Shown in pieces: positions 35,113 through 47,959 of a DNA stretch of 64,000 nt. How positions within the stretch are numbered: position 1 is the stretch's first letter; every line of letters begins with the position of its first letter. Location of the stretch: assembly GCA_030280995.1 (NCBI GenBank), contig JASXTE010000017.1, positions 8,327,998 through 8,391,997 on the forward strand, in the 5' to 3' direction. The DNA is from Hemileia vastatrix. Taxonomy: Eukaryota; Basidiomycota; Pucciniomycetes; Pucciniales; Zaghouaniaceae. The notes beneath the pieces are model-generated. The model was given only the letters and a program-made list of their open reading frames with translations, ran no database searches and had not been told where the DNA came from. Position numbers and translations under genes: made by a program.

Positions 35113-35130
35113 TTGAGGAAAGGCCCTCAA
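35113..35130 (-). promoter_or_regulatory. hairpin at the primer-site position of F
   Basis: TTGAGG-AAAGGC-CCTCAA is a perfect 6-bp stem just inside the 5' LTR. At the same place G has TTGGA-AAGGCC-TCCAA (47943-47958), also a perfect stem although the bases differ. In G the minus strand starts TGGAGGCC, two bases after the LTR, like a primer binding site; in F this is TTGAGGGC. The tRNA is not assigned. Confidence 0.5.
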
Positions 35131-35131
35131 T

Positions 35132-36634
35132 TGTCAGGCTAAGGTCAAGTACAAGGACGTGAACTAGCTTGAATAGTCAGTTGTCTAGAAGATTTTAATG
35201 GTCCTATATGAATACTGTAGTTTTAATCCACTAAGTTATAAAATATAATCAAATATAAAGGTCTCAGTAATATAATTCTCACTATTATTATATATGGCTT
35301 ACAATCTTAGTAGTTGGTAGAAAAATAGATTATATAATTCAGATACTATTCAAAAGTCTTATAAAAGTACTAATTGATATGTATTGTAATTGATTTGGTT
35401 ATATTGGTTAAATTGTAATGATAAAGAATGTAGAAACAAGACCCAAAAAACCTCCTCCTTTTATACACACTGAGTTCCCCAATAAATCCCTTGATATACC
35501 ATCCAATACACAGTTAATGACGCCTCAAAACAACTAATAGACCTTCCCATCAACATCCCTAGTGACCCATGACATAATTAGACAAGTAACAACCGCCAAA
35601 ATACTGTAATAATAAGGGAGATCCATCAAAATTAAAGAAAAAGACAAAAAGAGAGTATATGTGTATAAAACAATGATATAAAAGACTAAAGGGGACTTTT
35701 TAAGGTTAAAAATAGCTTAATAATAAGGGGGATTTACTGTAGAAATAATGGGGCTAATCCTGACATTATACTACGTGAAATTCCCATTCAAAAATAACCA
35801 AAATTGACTGAGAAACCACCCAAAAACTTAAAAAAGAGCGTGAGATGTGGGGTAACTACATGCAGTGCTTGGCAGGCGCTTTCACGGGTAAATCCTTGAC
35901 TAAAATTAGGCGAATTTAAGCGTGGAGATGAAATAAAGTGCCAAGAGTGAGGTTATTAATGAAATTAGTGCATATAAACAAGGTCAATGCATTATTAATT
36001 AAGCTAGGACACTAAATAAGCGCCTGTCGCCTATTTTAGTGTGTTTCTCCACAGTGGGCGTAGAATGTGGGGTAATTATAGTGTGAAAAAGCTAACTTTG
36101 CTAAAAATGAAGCTATTCACATGGGAAAAAAGCAGGCAGTATGTGGCCAGTACACAGAAGCCATTTCTGGCATAAAAAACACCAAATTTGAAAAGTATTA
36201 TTTTTATGCATTTAAATAGCCAAATCTATAGTTCTAAATGAGCCCAATAGATCTGTCAAAGCGCAATTTTGATATTATCAATTTTATAGCGCATATAGTC
36301 AACTTTTAAGTGAAATAAAGCACATTTCTTGTTTTTTGCATAAAACAATGAATATAACAGCTTTAAGTGTACTTAAAAATTATGTAGCCTTATACTTAAG
36401 GTTCTTAAGATTACCCTAACATATTCCAACTTAATATTAAGTACATAAGACCTATAAAAGGTGGATATATGCATGTATATAAGGTGTTATAATGGCATTT
36501 TTTGTGTATTATCATAATTTTACTTATGTATACTATTTGTGTACTCTTATTTATTGTTCCCATGTATAGTTCATGTGTTTAACATAACTTATAATCACTT
36601 TTTACTCAGTCCTGGAGATATACAGGCTGAAACT
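35132..36634 (-). repeat. 5' LTR of element F
   Basis: 1503 bp, nearly identical to the left copy. Its outer end reads GCTGAAA where the left copy has GCTGACA. Confidence 0.95.
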
Positions 36635-36639
36635 TATAT

Positions 36640-38440
36640 TTTTCATCATTCTTTCATTTTATTCATATAATAACCTCTATATAGCATTTTTTAAGAAGGA
36701 TTCAATAGATTATTTTGTCATGAAATCATAAAAACTTATCATTATATTAATCAATTTTTGATTAGTATAATTTTACTAACATACTTTAAAATATGTGGAA
36801 AATATTTTATTTTATTGTATTCAAGTTTGATAAATCAAAATTTCAGAGGCTCATATTCTTGGTTGGTGAGATAAAAAATTCAGAAGACAAATTTAAAGCT
36901 CTAAGTTTTATCATTATTCACAATTAAGAAATATATGTTAATGGGTTTTCAATACTTTATTTGAAATACAATAATAAAAAATATGGGTTTAAATCAATTA
37001 TTTTAGACATTAAATGAGTCAATATATTTCCTATTTTTATTAAAAAGAAATACTATATTTATCCTCTTATATATTCCAAGTATCAAAATTCATTACATGA
37101 ATAAAGAATTTTTTTATTTAAATTAATATAAACTGATAATATTATGAGATTTGAGTGAATAATTCACAAGAAAAATAACTTCATAAGTTAAATTTAATTT
37201 AAATTGAAATTTTTGAAAATATTTTTTCTTTCTATTTTAAATATTTAAATTTTTATTCATTGGTGTTATTTGAACTTAAACATAAAAATATATATAAAAG
37301 AATGTTTTACCAGCAAGTACCTGTTTTTTTTTAAAAAAAAGAGATATTTTCTTTCATTAAAATATATTGAATGTAAATAAGAATTCAGGAACCTGTTTAT
37401 ATATTTTATAGGACTATATAAAAAACTGTAGGATTCTTTTCAGTATATTATTTGGAAGCAAAATCATACTATAATATTTGAAGATAAATTGAAATATATT
37501 GAATTTTTTCTAAAAAAGACTTTACAAAATTTTCTATTTATTCCCATGACTCCATATCATATAATAAAATACTTTTGATAAAAAATATACTTAAATTTAA
37601 ATTATAATATCTACTTTTAAATATTAATAATTCTAGAGGACTTCTCACAGTTTACCTAAGCTTGAACCACAGTCAGTCATAGGTTTTCATTGAGAGTTCA
37701 ATCAATGTTCTATCAAAGCTAAGATATTTAATTTTATAAAATTGTATGTATTTACTTCCATAAAAGATTTTTGGAATGTAAGAGAGTTCATAGAGTTGTT
37801 TCATTTATTGATTAAATAATAATATGCAAACTAATAAATATTATAAGCGTAATTTATATGAGTTTTTATTTATTATATGTAATTATTAATGTATATATAG
37901 TAATCATAAATTAAGATATTAGATAAAATTTTAGTTATATTGATAGATCTTGAGTTAAATTTTCATTTGAAGCTCATGAATCATGAAAAAGGTTTTTTTC
38001 ACCTCACCAGAAGTGCTTACATGTAAATTCAAAAATATGAAAGTTAACCTGATGAGGCCTATGAAAATTGGTAAAGCATTAATCAAGTTTTTTTGTTTCA
38101 AATTATTTTCTAAAATACTTTTTTTGAATATATATATATATATATAAACCACATTATATAGAATTGTTTTAAAGAAGAATTATACTACTATTAAATGAGT
38201 TTTTCTTATATACTATTGCTTTTAATTCTTTATAATTTAATATATATATAAATAATAATCAATACATCTTTATGTTGAATAAGTGAGCATTGATAAAAAT
38301 TCATACAACATAATTTGAAAATTCTTTACATGATAGCATAAATAAAGAGCTGTTGTATTCTATTTAAAATTCTGATGTATGTCTAAAACTATCTCAGATT
38401 TAATTTTGGTACCTTAGAGATTTCATGTTTTAAGTAACAT
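36640..38440. other. AT-rich interval, no gene seen
   Basis: Runs of A and T and a short (TA)9 at about 38131-38148. Short open frames are not protein-like. It probably belongs to the older CACTA-like element or other decayed repeat that received F and G. Confidence 0.5.
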
Positions 38441-38447
38441 TTTATGT

Positions 38448-38929
38448 CAGTGTACTCTGTTCTTTGCCCGAAGAACAGAGTCCATCTTCCTTTTTTCACA
38501 CATAGTTTGTAATTTTTTCCACCCCTTTAAATTAAATAAACACATTCTTTTATGCCCTTCCCTCCCCTTTTGGTACCCTCCCAACCTTATTGTATTCCCT
38601 CCCCTTTTGCTCCCCATTCACCACTCCTAATCCCTCCCAAACCCTGTTCTACACTAAAAAATCTTCCAAAACTCTTTATCTGCCCTTAAAACTCTTTCCT
38701 AACCTTCTTTCCACACCAAATAACCTTCCTCATCCCTCTCACTAGCCTCCCAAACCCTTCTAGACCTATTAATTCAACACGCCATTTCTACCTTTTACCT
38801 TGCTTCCCCAAACTTTGAACCCCATCTCACTCCCTTCCAATCCAGTCCATATTTCTATCTATAGAAATAAAGTGCTAGGGAGGAATGGGGAGATAAGAAA
38901 ACTGGATGAAAAGAAGTGGAGAGGGGTGG
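38448..38929. mobile_element. repeat X, copy 1, left part (interrupted by G)
   Basis: It begins GTGTACTCTGTTCTTTGCCC followed by GAAGAACAGAGTCC (short hairpin). A long pyrimidine-rich run of CCCTCCC/CTTTTCC type follows, then flips to purine-rich DNA at about 38868 (CTATAGAAATAAAG). It ends at the GGTGG where G inserted and resumes at 49171. Copy 2 at 50803 has the same design. Confidence 0.6.
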
Positions 38930-40139
38930 TATCGGAGGGTCATCTAGAAGGAGTAGGAATAGGAAGATAAAAGAAGAGGTAGAATAGGAAAAATAAAGAC
39001 TAATTTGTAGGTAGTAATTGAAAAGTGGGTGTAAATTGGATTTATGGAGAGTTAGAAAATGATATCTTATGAGTAATGATACTTTAGTGGATTTAATTGA
39101 TATTTAATAATTTTGTAAGTTAGTTCTCAATGAGCGGTAATCAATTATTATTACTAATAGACTTATGGAAACCTTGAAATTTATTAAGATTTAAATAAGA
39201 ATTTTAAGACTAATAATGATAGTAATAATTTGTGTAATATTTAAAAATATAATAAAGTATGAGTATAATAAGTGATAGTTAAAAGAGAGGAATTACAAGA
39301 CCTTTTATAGGATAGGATACATTCTCAGGCACATCAAATGTATATACAACAATGAAAGTATGTGAAACAAAAGACCAAAGAAATTAATTCAAACATACAT
39401 GTTGAGGGAAAAATGAAACAACAAATTAAACCTGGGAATAAGTTAATAATTCTCCCATATCAAAACTACAAACAAGTAATGAATAACTAAATAAGTATGA
39501 GGCCATGAGAATTGTGAGAAAAAATATCCTAAGAAAGTAGTATACTAAGATGTAAAGGTTTTAATTGAAAACAACTAGAATTATTTTCACGCAAAAACTT
39601 ATGTAATCAATTTAATTCAATTATAAAAAGAAATTAATTAATTTCTTAACTAATTTTATTAATTAATTTAATTGTAACTTATTTAAAGTGAGAATTTAAT
39701 ATTAATATAGTAAATATGTATTTTAAATTATTTACTAATTCTTTTGACACAATTAAGGGTCAAAAAAATCACCCAATATTTATGGATACAATTATATGAT
39801 GAGTTGAATTTAATATCAAAGTTATATAAAATTAATTTTAATTCTATTATAAGTTAAATATAATTAAGCTTATAATTTTAAATTTAATTTTTTTATTTTT
39901 TTAGAAAGATTAAATACATAGAAATGTGCCATGTTTTTATGGAATATAATATTTGTTTATGTAATAAAACTTATTTAATAATGGAATATAATATATTGAT
40001 TATTTTATTTATTCATAAAATATTTATAATTTTATTATTTAATAAAATAATTTATTGTAACTACATAGTGTTATTACCTTATATGGTTTCAGTAATTTAT
40101 TATATAAATTACTGGGCTCCTGAGATAGTCTGGCTCACA
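38930..40139 (-). repeat. 3' LTR of element G
   Basis: The end reads GGCTCACA (partner GGCTGACA). The purine tract AGAGTGAGGGAG lies at 40140-40151 on the minus strand. Confidence 0.9.
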
Positions 40140-43100
40140 CTCCCTCACTCTAAAAAAACAATAAAAAAAATGCTAAGAATTTTTTTTCTATACTTTTTTT
40201 AGAAGAGTAGAAAGATTTGAAATTTCTTTTCCAGGTATCCATGCATCATGTTCAGATTACTTGTTTTTATATCTCAATAAATTTTCAATACCTCTTTCAG
40301 AAGTGATAATTTTATCATTAAGAATTTTATCAATTTCTGCAGTTTCTGTGACTTCCTGAGGGTTCTTCTTAGGTCTTCCCCTTCTTTTGGGAAATAAGTA
40401 ACTGTTGGAAGTATAATTTTTAAGCAAGTAAATGAGGAAAACAAGATGTTTTCTATCATAAGGAGAATACAATACAACTTCAACTGCATTATCTCCAACC
40501 ATTCTTTTAACAACAAATGGTCCCACATAATGAATCTTTTAATATGTTTTTACCTTGAAAATTGAAATATAAAGTAGATATCAACACTTCATCACCCTTG
40601 TTAAATGTGCATTTTTTATTGGAATATTCCCATTTTTTCCTTTCATATTCAAATGCTTTATCAATACCGCTTTGAGCATGTTTTCTGCATAGCTGTTGCA
40701 TTTGCATAAAAAATTTTACACCAGGGTGTAGTTCCAACTTAGGTAATTTATTATTGAGAATTTGAGCAGGAGTATTTGGGACTTAACCTAACCAAAGCTC
40801 AAAAGGCTTTTTCTCAGTGACAGAATTAACAGTGCAATTATATGCAAATTCAAGACCAGGAAATAGAGTGACCCAGTCATGAGTAAATCTGTCATTATCT
40901 TTATATTCTAATCCAAAGGCACAATACCTTCTAATCATATCTTACAGAGTTTGAATCATTCTTTCAGCTAGACCATCAGTCTGAGGATGGTGAGCTGTAG
41001 ACAATTTCAACTCACAGCCACAAATATCCATCAAAGAGGTCCAAAACTCAGATGTAAATTTTGGATCTCTATCAGAGATAATGGCTTTTGGAAATCCAAT
41101 AATATTGAGCATGTAAGACCACCATTAGAAAGATAATTCATTGGTGGATACATCCTTGTCGTTTGGAATAAATTTGCACATTTTTGTGAATCTAACCACT
41201 ATTACCCAACAAGAGTTATAATGGTCTTTACCTGCTACAGGAAGACCAGTGACAAAATCCATATTAATGATTTTCCAAGGAGCATAAGGTGCTTCAATAT
41301 TTTGTAACAATTCTGCTTTCTTACCTGTCAGTCTCTTAGATTTCTGGCAGGAATCACAAGATTCAACATATAATTTTGTATCTTCAGACATATTAGCCCA
41401 CCAAGAAGTATTTTTGATTCTAATAAATGTTTTTTCAAGATAAAAATGACCAGCTAATATGTCATCATGACAAAGTTTTAAGATGTTTCCTTTCATAGAA
41501 GGAGGAATTACAATTACATTAGTAAGATTTCTTCTATAATAAATATAACCATCTTCAATAGAAAACTTTCCTTTAATCAAAGCATTTTGATACTCTGCAG
41601 GAAGATTCTTAAACAATTCCTGAATTGAAGCATTCTTAGGATGGTTTAAGATAGTAACTAATTTATTCAAACCAGCATCTTTATCATATGAATCAAGAAT
41701 TAATTGTAATAATTCCTCTTCCATATCCACTATAAATATACCTTGGATATGAACAATATCATCTTCAGGTACATAGGCAGGATTGGAATCATTTTTTGGC
41801 AGAGGCAATCTGGACAGCATATCATCATTGAAGTGAACATTTCCAGCTCTATGGATAATTGTCATTCTACCTCTGTACTCTTGAACAGCAAGTTTCCAGC
41901 TAAACATATGTCTATTAGGTGTTTTTAGGTTTAAAAGGGACTTCACAGAACTAAATTCAGTTACTGATTCAAATTTTTGGTCATCTAGGTAGTTAAGAAG
42001 CTTCTCAAGAGCTCAAACAACTTCTAAGCACTCTAATTGAGTGGCACCATATTTCGATTCACTATTTCTCAAGGTTGTTGAAATATAACAAATTAAAACC
42101 TCTGAGTATTCATCATTAATAATTTGTTTTTGGTGAAGGTCAGCACCCAGACCAACAAAGCTAGCATCTGTATACAGGAAAAAAGGTTTGTTGAAATCTG
42201 GAAGAGCAAAGATAGGGGGTATCATTAAAAACATTTTAATGCATCAAAAGCCTTTTGACAGTCATTATTCCAGATGAATGCAACATCTTTCCTAGTTAAC
42301 TTGGTAAGAGGAAAGGCTATGACCTGATAATTATTAATATATTGTCTATAATAGCCACACATACCCAAAAAACTTTGGATTTATCTTACAGAAGTTGGTG
42401 ATTTTACATTTTGAATTGAAGCAGCTTTGTTTTAGTCTACACAAATTTGTAGGCCTGAAACAACATGGCCAAGGACTTCAAAGATTGAAAACCAAATTTA
42501 CACTATTTCAAGGACAAGGTCATATTGATTTCATCCATTTTTTGAAAAACTCTATTTAAGTGAATCATATGCTCATGAAAAGTTTTAGAAAAAACTATAA
42601 TATCATCAATATACAACATGAGCCATCCCTCAATTATTTCCTGATTGAAAGTGTTATCAATGACTTTTTGAAAAACTGAAGGGGCATTTTTAGGGCCAAA
42701 TGGTATTCAAACATACTTATATATTCCCATATGAGTAGCAATAAGAAAAAAATTCTGAGAATTTTTCTCAACTGGAACTTGATGATACCCTTTATTACCA
42801 TCCAGACAACTAATAAATTTTGCACATTGCAAAGTAGCATGTATTGAGTTTATTCTGGGTATAGGATAAATATCATCAACAGTATTAGTGTTTAATGCTC
42901 TGTAATCACCACATAATCGCGCCTTATCCTTCTCATAAGAGATTAAGACTGGGGAGATGACACAATATTTGGGGGTGACATCAACTTTCTCAATGATATT
43001 CATTATTAATAAAGTGGCAATATTATCTTCAATATTCTTTATTTTTGTTGGAGAAGCAGGATATGGTTTTTTCTTGAGACTAGGAGGTGTATCACTCAAG

Positions 43101-43827
43101 TTACAGGATAAAGTAATTTTCATTTTCTCCTTAACACTTCCTAAGGCATGAAAACTATGAGCAAAAGCTATTGGGAAAGAGGTAATTGAGGCAATTATAG
43201 AATCCTTTTGTTCATTAGTTAACTGATCACCAAAAGAAGCAGTATTTATTTCATTCACTAATATATCCATTTCCATTGTTGGTGTGCCTTTACACTGAAC
43301 CAGTGAGTTACAAGACTTTAACAGATGCACAGAAGGTTTTCTAGGGGAGGAAATTTTAAATTTTTTTTTGCCATTCAATCCCAAGGTGAAGCAATTATTA
43401 GCTGAGTCCAATTTCACACCAAACATGGTTAAAATATCATTGCCCATAATAAACCAATTGCTTAAATTATCATTTTTAATGACAAAAAATTCACAAATTG
43501 CCCAGACAAAAGCACCATTAGGGGGTGTCAGTTCTGGCAAATCCGCACTTACAAATCCGCACTTAAATTTGACCAAATCCGCACTTAAATAAGTGCGGAT
43601 TTCCAAAACACACTAGCCCCAATACTGGTGGATTTCAAAATGAAATAAGTCACTTATTTCACTCAAATCCGCACTTTCTCAACCAAAAGTGCTGATTTCA
43701 CCATCAAGTCCCATTTCACTGATTTGTCAGCATCATCCCATTCATACGCAGCACTCCACAGCATAACACTTCATAACCCAAAACATCATACATCATTTAC
43801 ATCTTCATATCATATCATATAAGAGTC

Positions 43828-44007
43828 ATGCCTTCCTCACTTTCAAATCGTGATAAATTACATAAAGCAATGACTTTCATGGCGCTTGAACTGCTCTTGG
43901 ACTCTGATTCCGATTCTGATCTAGAAGAAGATTTTGTCGTTTTATCAAAAATGGCCAGGAAACGTTACCTTCTTCCCAGAAAGCCTCAAGTACTTCATAC
44001 CCAGTAA
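43828..44007 (+). pseudogene. transposase N-terminal remnant (Harbinger/DDE-like)
   Basis: 59 residues starting MPSSLSNRDKLHKAMTFMAL. It contains LLLDSDSDSDLEEDF and ARKRYLLPRKP, the acidic stretch and RYL-P-R text typical of the region before the catalytic domain in Harbinger-type transposases. The catalytic domain is deleted, so the fragment cannot act as a transposase. Confidence 0.55.
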
Positions 44008-44031
44008 TAGAAAAAGTCACTGATTTTTTTT

Positions 44032-44118
44032 CTATGTAATCCTTGCTTTACGAGGAGACTTTTGTGACGAAGCAGATTTTTGAGTTACCTTTTGAGATTT
44101 GGAATGTCTGGGAGGCAT
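44032..44118 (-). pseudogene. Myb-like protein N-terminal remnant
   Basis: 28 residues, MPPRHSKSQKVTQKSASS..., ending at TAG. The basic Ser/Arg/Lys start resembles MPRRPRYSQRQP of the Myb-like gene at 2092. The two genes in this element point toward each other and only about 25 bp remain between their ends. Confidence 0.5.
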
Positions 44119-47100
44119 TATGAAACTGGCACATAACAAGAAAAAAGATTAAAAAGTAGAAGAAATAAGTAAAAAAGAATGTAAACATGCCTGGTCAAAA
44201 TATTGAAAATGTCAGGAAGGGGTGTGTGCCGAGGATTGATGGGTAGGTAGCAAGGAAGGTCAGTGTGTCACATGTGACAGGGATGGGGTAAGAAATGAAG
44301 GGATGTTTTGTGGCCAAAATGTGGTTGTGAAAAAAAACGGGAAAAAAGTGCTGATTTGAGGTCATAACTGACACCCTTTTTTGAAATAAGTGACTTTTTT
44401 GCAAAATTTAAGTGCTGATTTGTAAGTGCTGATTTGGTTTGAAATCCGCACTTAATTTAAGTGCGGATTTGCCAGAACTGACACCCCCTATTATATTTGA
44501 AGAATACAGAGGTTTTGTATTTGCCAATAAGACAAAAGGTAGAACCATACCCTCTCCATTTTTCAGAAGTCATAGGTAATAATTTACTCAAATAATCCTT
44601 ATCTACTGAAGCTAGAGCTTTTTCAGACACTACCCTTCCTCCAGCACCAGAGTCAAGAACTACATCAACATTTTTACCATTAATGGCAACAGGTGCCTTC
44701 AAAGGGGATGTGTCTATAGAATTGCTAGTAATATCTTTAATTATTTAAGCATCTTCCACTGAAGATAAACCCAATACACATTCTTCAGATATATTATCTA
44801 AATAATGGACATCCTTTTCAAAAATTAAAACATCTTGAACAGATTCATTGTCATAGGAAATATTACTTTCACAGTCACTAGAAGAATTATTCATATCAAT
44901 TTCAGCCTCATCAGTGTCTTCATTTTGTTCAACAAGATGAATTTTCATTTCACAAACATGACCCTTTTTCCATGATTTGTTACATTTATAACAAGTATTT
45001 GTTGCATATTTTTTAGGTGCAACTAGGGCAGAGGGTTTACCAGATATTTTTTGGGGCTTTGTAGAGGGTTTATTTTGATCATGATGAGACTTTCCAAGGT
45101 AATTCATTGGTTCATATCTATGGTTGAGTAGTACCTCATTACAGATATTAATGTAAGAAGAATTTCCCCTCACATGCTCAGTTCTAGCTACAATTAAATC
45201 TCTAAGAGAATTTGGTAATTTATACAAGATTTTATCTCTCAAAATATCATAATCCATCTTTGGATCAATTGCTCTTAGGCTTTTTGTTACTTTCATAATA
45301 AAAACAATGGGTTTTTCAACAGAGGAGGATACATATCTAGTATTCTCATATAGTCTTTTCTGAGCCAACCTGAATTTTGAACCACCAAACTGATTCTCAA
45401 TAAAGGATTTCCAATCATTCCATGTATAATGATTGTTATCTAAAAGAACAGATTCATACCACATCAAGGCTACATTTGAAAATAAAGAAATTAGCTTAGA
45501 AACAATTTCCTCATCAGGTAGTTTATAAGATCTCTTTAAATTATCAACTCTTTGGATAAAGTGTTGCCAATCAGAAGAAGAATTAACATCAAAAGTAGGA
45601 TATTGGTCCAGTTTAGGCCAATTTTTCTGACTGCTGGGATGGTCCATTTTTTGGTTTGAATTATTCATTATTAATAATTCCTGAAGTTTATCCAGGTGTT
45701 CATAAATTTCATTATTTACAGAAACAGCTGGTACATGACCATCACAAGATTTCTTGCTAGTAGCAAAAGATTTTGCAGACTCATTGTCAGTTTGTTTAAT
45801 GGCTGAAATATGGGGAAGAAAAAAACTGCTTTTTTCAGACCTTTTTCCATTATTCTTATGCACTTTATTGGCAGAATATTCATGTACACCATAATGATTG
45901 GCAGTTAAAGCTGAAAATTTTTCCTGTAGGTCAGACACAGAATTTCTTTTCCTTGGAATTTCAGACATCTGGTCATTTAATTTTGCAAGGGATAAAACAT
46001 TTCTCTCCTTAAAAACTGTGTGATTGGTATTCAGTGCTTGGAAATCATTTTCAGCTTTTTCAACTCATTGTGTTCAGACTTAATTTCATTTTTCAATGAA
46101 TATTTCTCTTCAATAAGGGGTTTTAACTCACTCAAAGTTTTATGCAGATGAATATTTTTATCTGAGATAGCTCTATGATCACTTCTTATTTATTTTGGTG
46201 GCTAAGAATCATATTCAAAGTTTATTTGATTTTAAAATAAGCTGTATCTTGCACAGAAGAGCTCACTTTAAAATGTAACTGAAAATTAATCAATCTATCA
46301 CTCTCATGTACTAATACATCACTTATATTGTTGTCTTTTACAACATTAAAATCAAGTGTATCTTTTAATATATCCTCAGAGATTTTCTCAAGCAAGGTAT
46401 AAACTTCAGGTGAAACAGAATCATTCTTAATTTCAAGAGAAGGATTAATTAAAGAAGTAGAGGTTAAATGTAAAGGTTCATCAAATGATCATTTACTAAT
46501 TACATCATTAGGGCTACTTATTAAAGGAAGTTGTCTCTTTAAGGGTTTAACTGTTCTCTCAAAATTATCCACAATATTACCTGTGGGTGAAGATTTGTTA
46601 TTATACATACCAACATGTTTATCAAACAGATTACTTACCATGGCAAGGGAGGAAATTTCCCCTGTGCCTTCTTTCTTCTGCCTCCCTGATAAGGATAGGC
46701 CTGAGGAGGTTTATGGTAGGTTTGTGTCCTGGATGGGCCAGGGTGTTGAGCTACTGGCTGCTGAGCATTCTGTTATTAATGGTTCATCAGGTAATCCCAT
46801 TTCCACTGACACTTGTAGAGTGTTTTGATTTTGAGTGAAAGAGCTGGGTGCCTGATGGGGCTGAGGCTGAGAGGTTGGGAAAGGAGGAGGTTGAACCTGC
46901 TTTTGATTTAAGAGCCCCTGCATCTTTTTCTAGAGTGTGTCTACCCTTGCCTGGTAATTCATGCTTTCTGCCTCAGTTCTTTTATATGGCTGGAAAGATT
47001 GGTTATTTGTTGTGTCAGAGAGATCCTTTTTATTTTTATACCCTTTAGAGGATTTTCTTGATTGATCTGAGGCTTTACTTATTTCAGAGAATTTTGGTGA

Positions 47101-47959
47101 GGGGGTTTCCCCACTTCTCATGACATTTCTATGTCCTGAAGAGTATGAATATTTTTTGTTAACTGAAGAATTCTTGTAAGTTAATGTTGAAGAACCTACA
47201 GATTCATTATCTATATCCACATCAATTTCATCCACATGAAGGTTAGCCATGCTGTTTGCCAAACTACTGGACATGGAAATATTAAAAAATTCAGTTGTTA
47301 TTCTCAAATTTATATTTTAAAAAAAATCATTTCTTGAAAAAATTAAATTCAAAAAAAAATTAAATAAAATAATTAACAATAAAAAATTTAATACAAAAAT
47401 ATGTAATTAAAATTGATATTATTAACAATTCCAATTATTATTAAGGGACCAAACCAAAAAATTTTTTTAATAAGTCAACCAAAATAATTAATACCAAAAA
47501 AAAAAAAATCTTGGTAATATTGGGACTAAGTACTGAGTACTATTATGGTCAACCAATTTAAATCAAAAAAAAATAATAATTAAATTAAAAATTTATTTAA
47601 AATATTTTATAATGATCTTCTAGGACTAAGAGTTATGACTCTATTATGGTCAACTAGAAAAAATTAAAATAAAAAATTTGAACACTTACACTCAGTGAAT
47701 AAGCAGTTAAGCCACAATCACTGTTATTGCAATAAAAATTTAATAATATAAGTGAGAGGTGCAAAGGTTAACTTACTATAGTGATCAAGAAATTAATTCA
47801 AAAATATATATTATTTAATATATTATAAACCTAAAAGTTTGAACCCAATTTTGAAACAAGGTCATGTCAAAATTTTACTTTTTTGCTTAGGTGGTCTGTG
47901 CACAGTGTTGTTCGTTGCTAAAGGGTGTATCTTCATTGTTGTTTGGAAAGGCCTCCAAT

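Larger units (their letters stand above)
26994..36634 (-). mobile_element. young full-length chromovirus-like Ty3/Gypsy element F
   Basis: It has two direct LTRs (1501 and 1503 bp) and a perfect CTTAT duplication (26989-26993, 36635-36639). Minus-strand order: 5' LTR, 585-nt leader, one long gag-pol frame, purine tract, 3' LTR. I count about 20 differences between the LTRs (1-1.5%), so this is the youngest full element in the window. It sits within the interruption of E. Confidence 0.96.
43521..44488. mobile_element. 968-bp Harbinger-like internal-deletion derivative
   Basis: Perfect 30-bp inverted repeats begin GGGGGTGTCAGTTCTGGCAA, with TA on both sides. Comparison with the G/F/E coding sequence (KYNNG) fits a 2-bp TA duplication, though a TTA reading is possible. 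The ends are packed with about eleven copies of AAATCCGCACTT or its inverse AAGTGC(G/T)GATTT. Inside are the starts of two converging genes: a transposase-like N-terminus (plus) and a Myb-like N-terminus (minus). This is the two-gene design of PIF/Harbinger with the middle deleted. Confidence 0.8.
40202..47274 (-). pseudogene. gag-pol of element G, broken and interrupted
   Basis: It starts MSSSLANSMANLHVDEID. Gag runs to about 45.2 kb with stops (for example TAG near 46930) and a frame change before the long open part 45968-44745, which holds the capsid (NWPKLDQYPTFD, DLIVARTEHVRGN) and the knuckle CYKCNKSWKKGHVC. Protease has VVLDSGAGGRV (DSG). The nested element follows KTSVFFKYN. RT continues with GDYRALNTNTVDDIYP, then a stop before IPFGPKNAPSVFQ, and YIDD near 42610. 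RNase H has LYTDASFVGLGA. Integrase has HDDILAGHFYLEKTFI, CDSCQKSKR, MDFVTGLPVAG. A chromodomain-like end (ENLLRYKNK) is near 40270. Several frameshifts lie in RT/RNase H. Confidence 0.9.

Noticed and set aside
46583..47048. Plus-strand frames in element G
   Set aside because: Antisense to gag, which has homologues in E and F.
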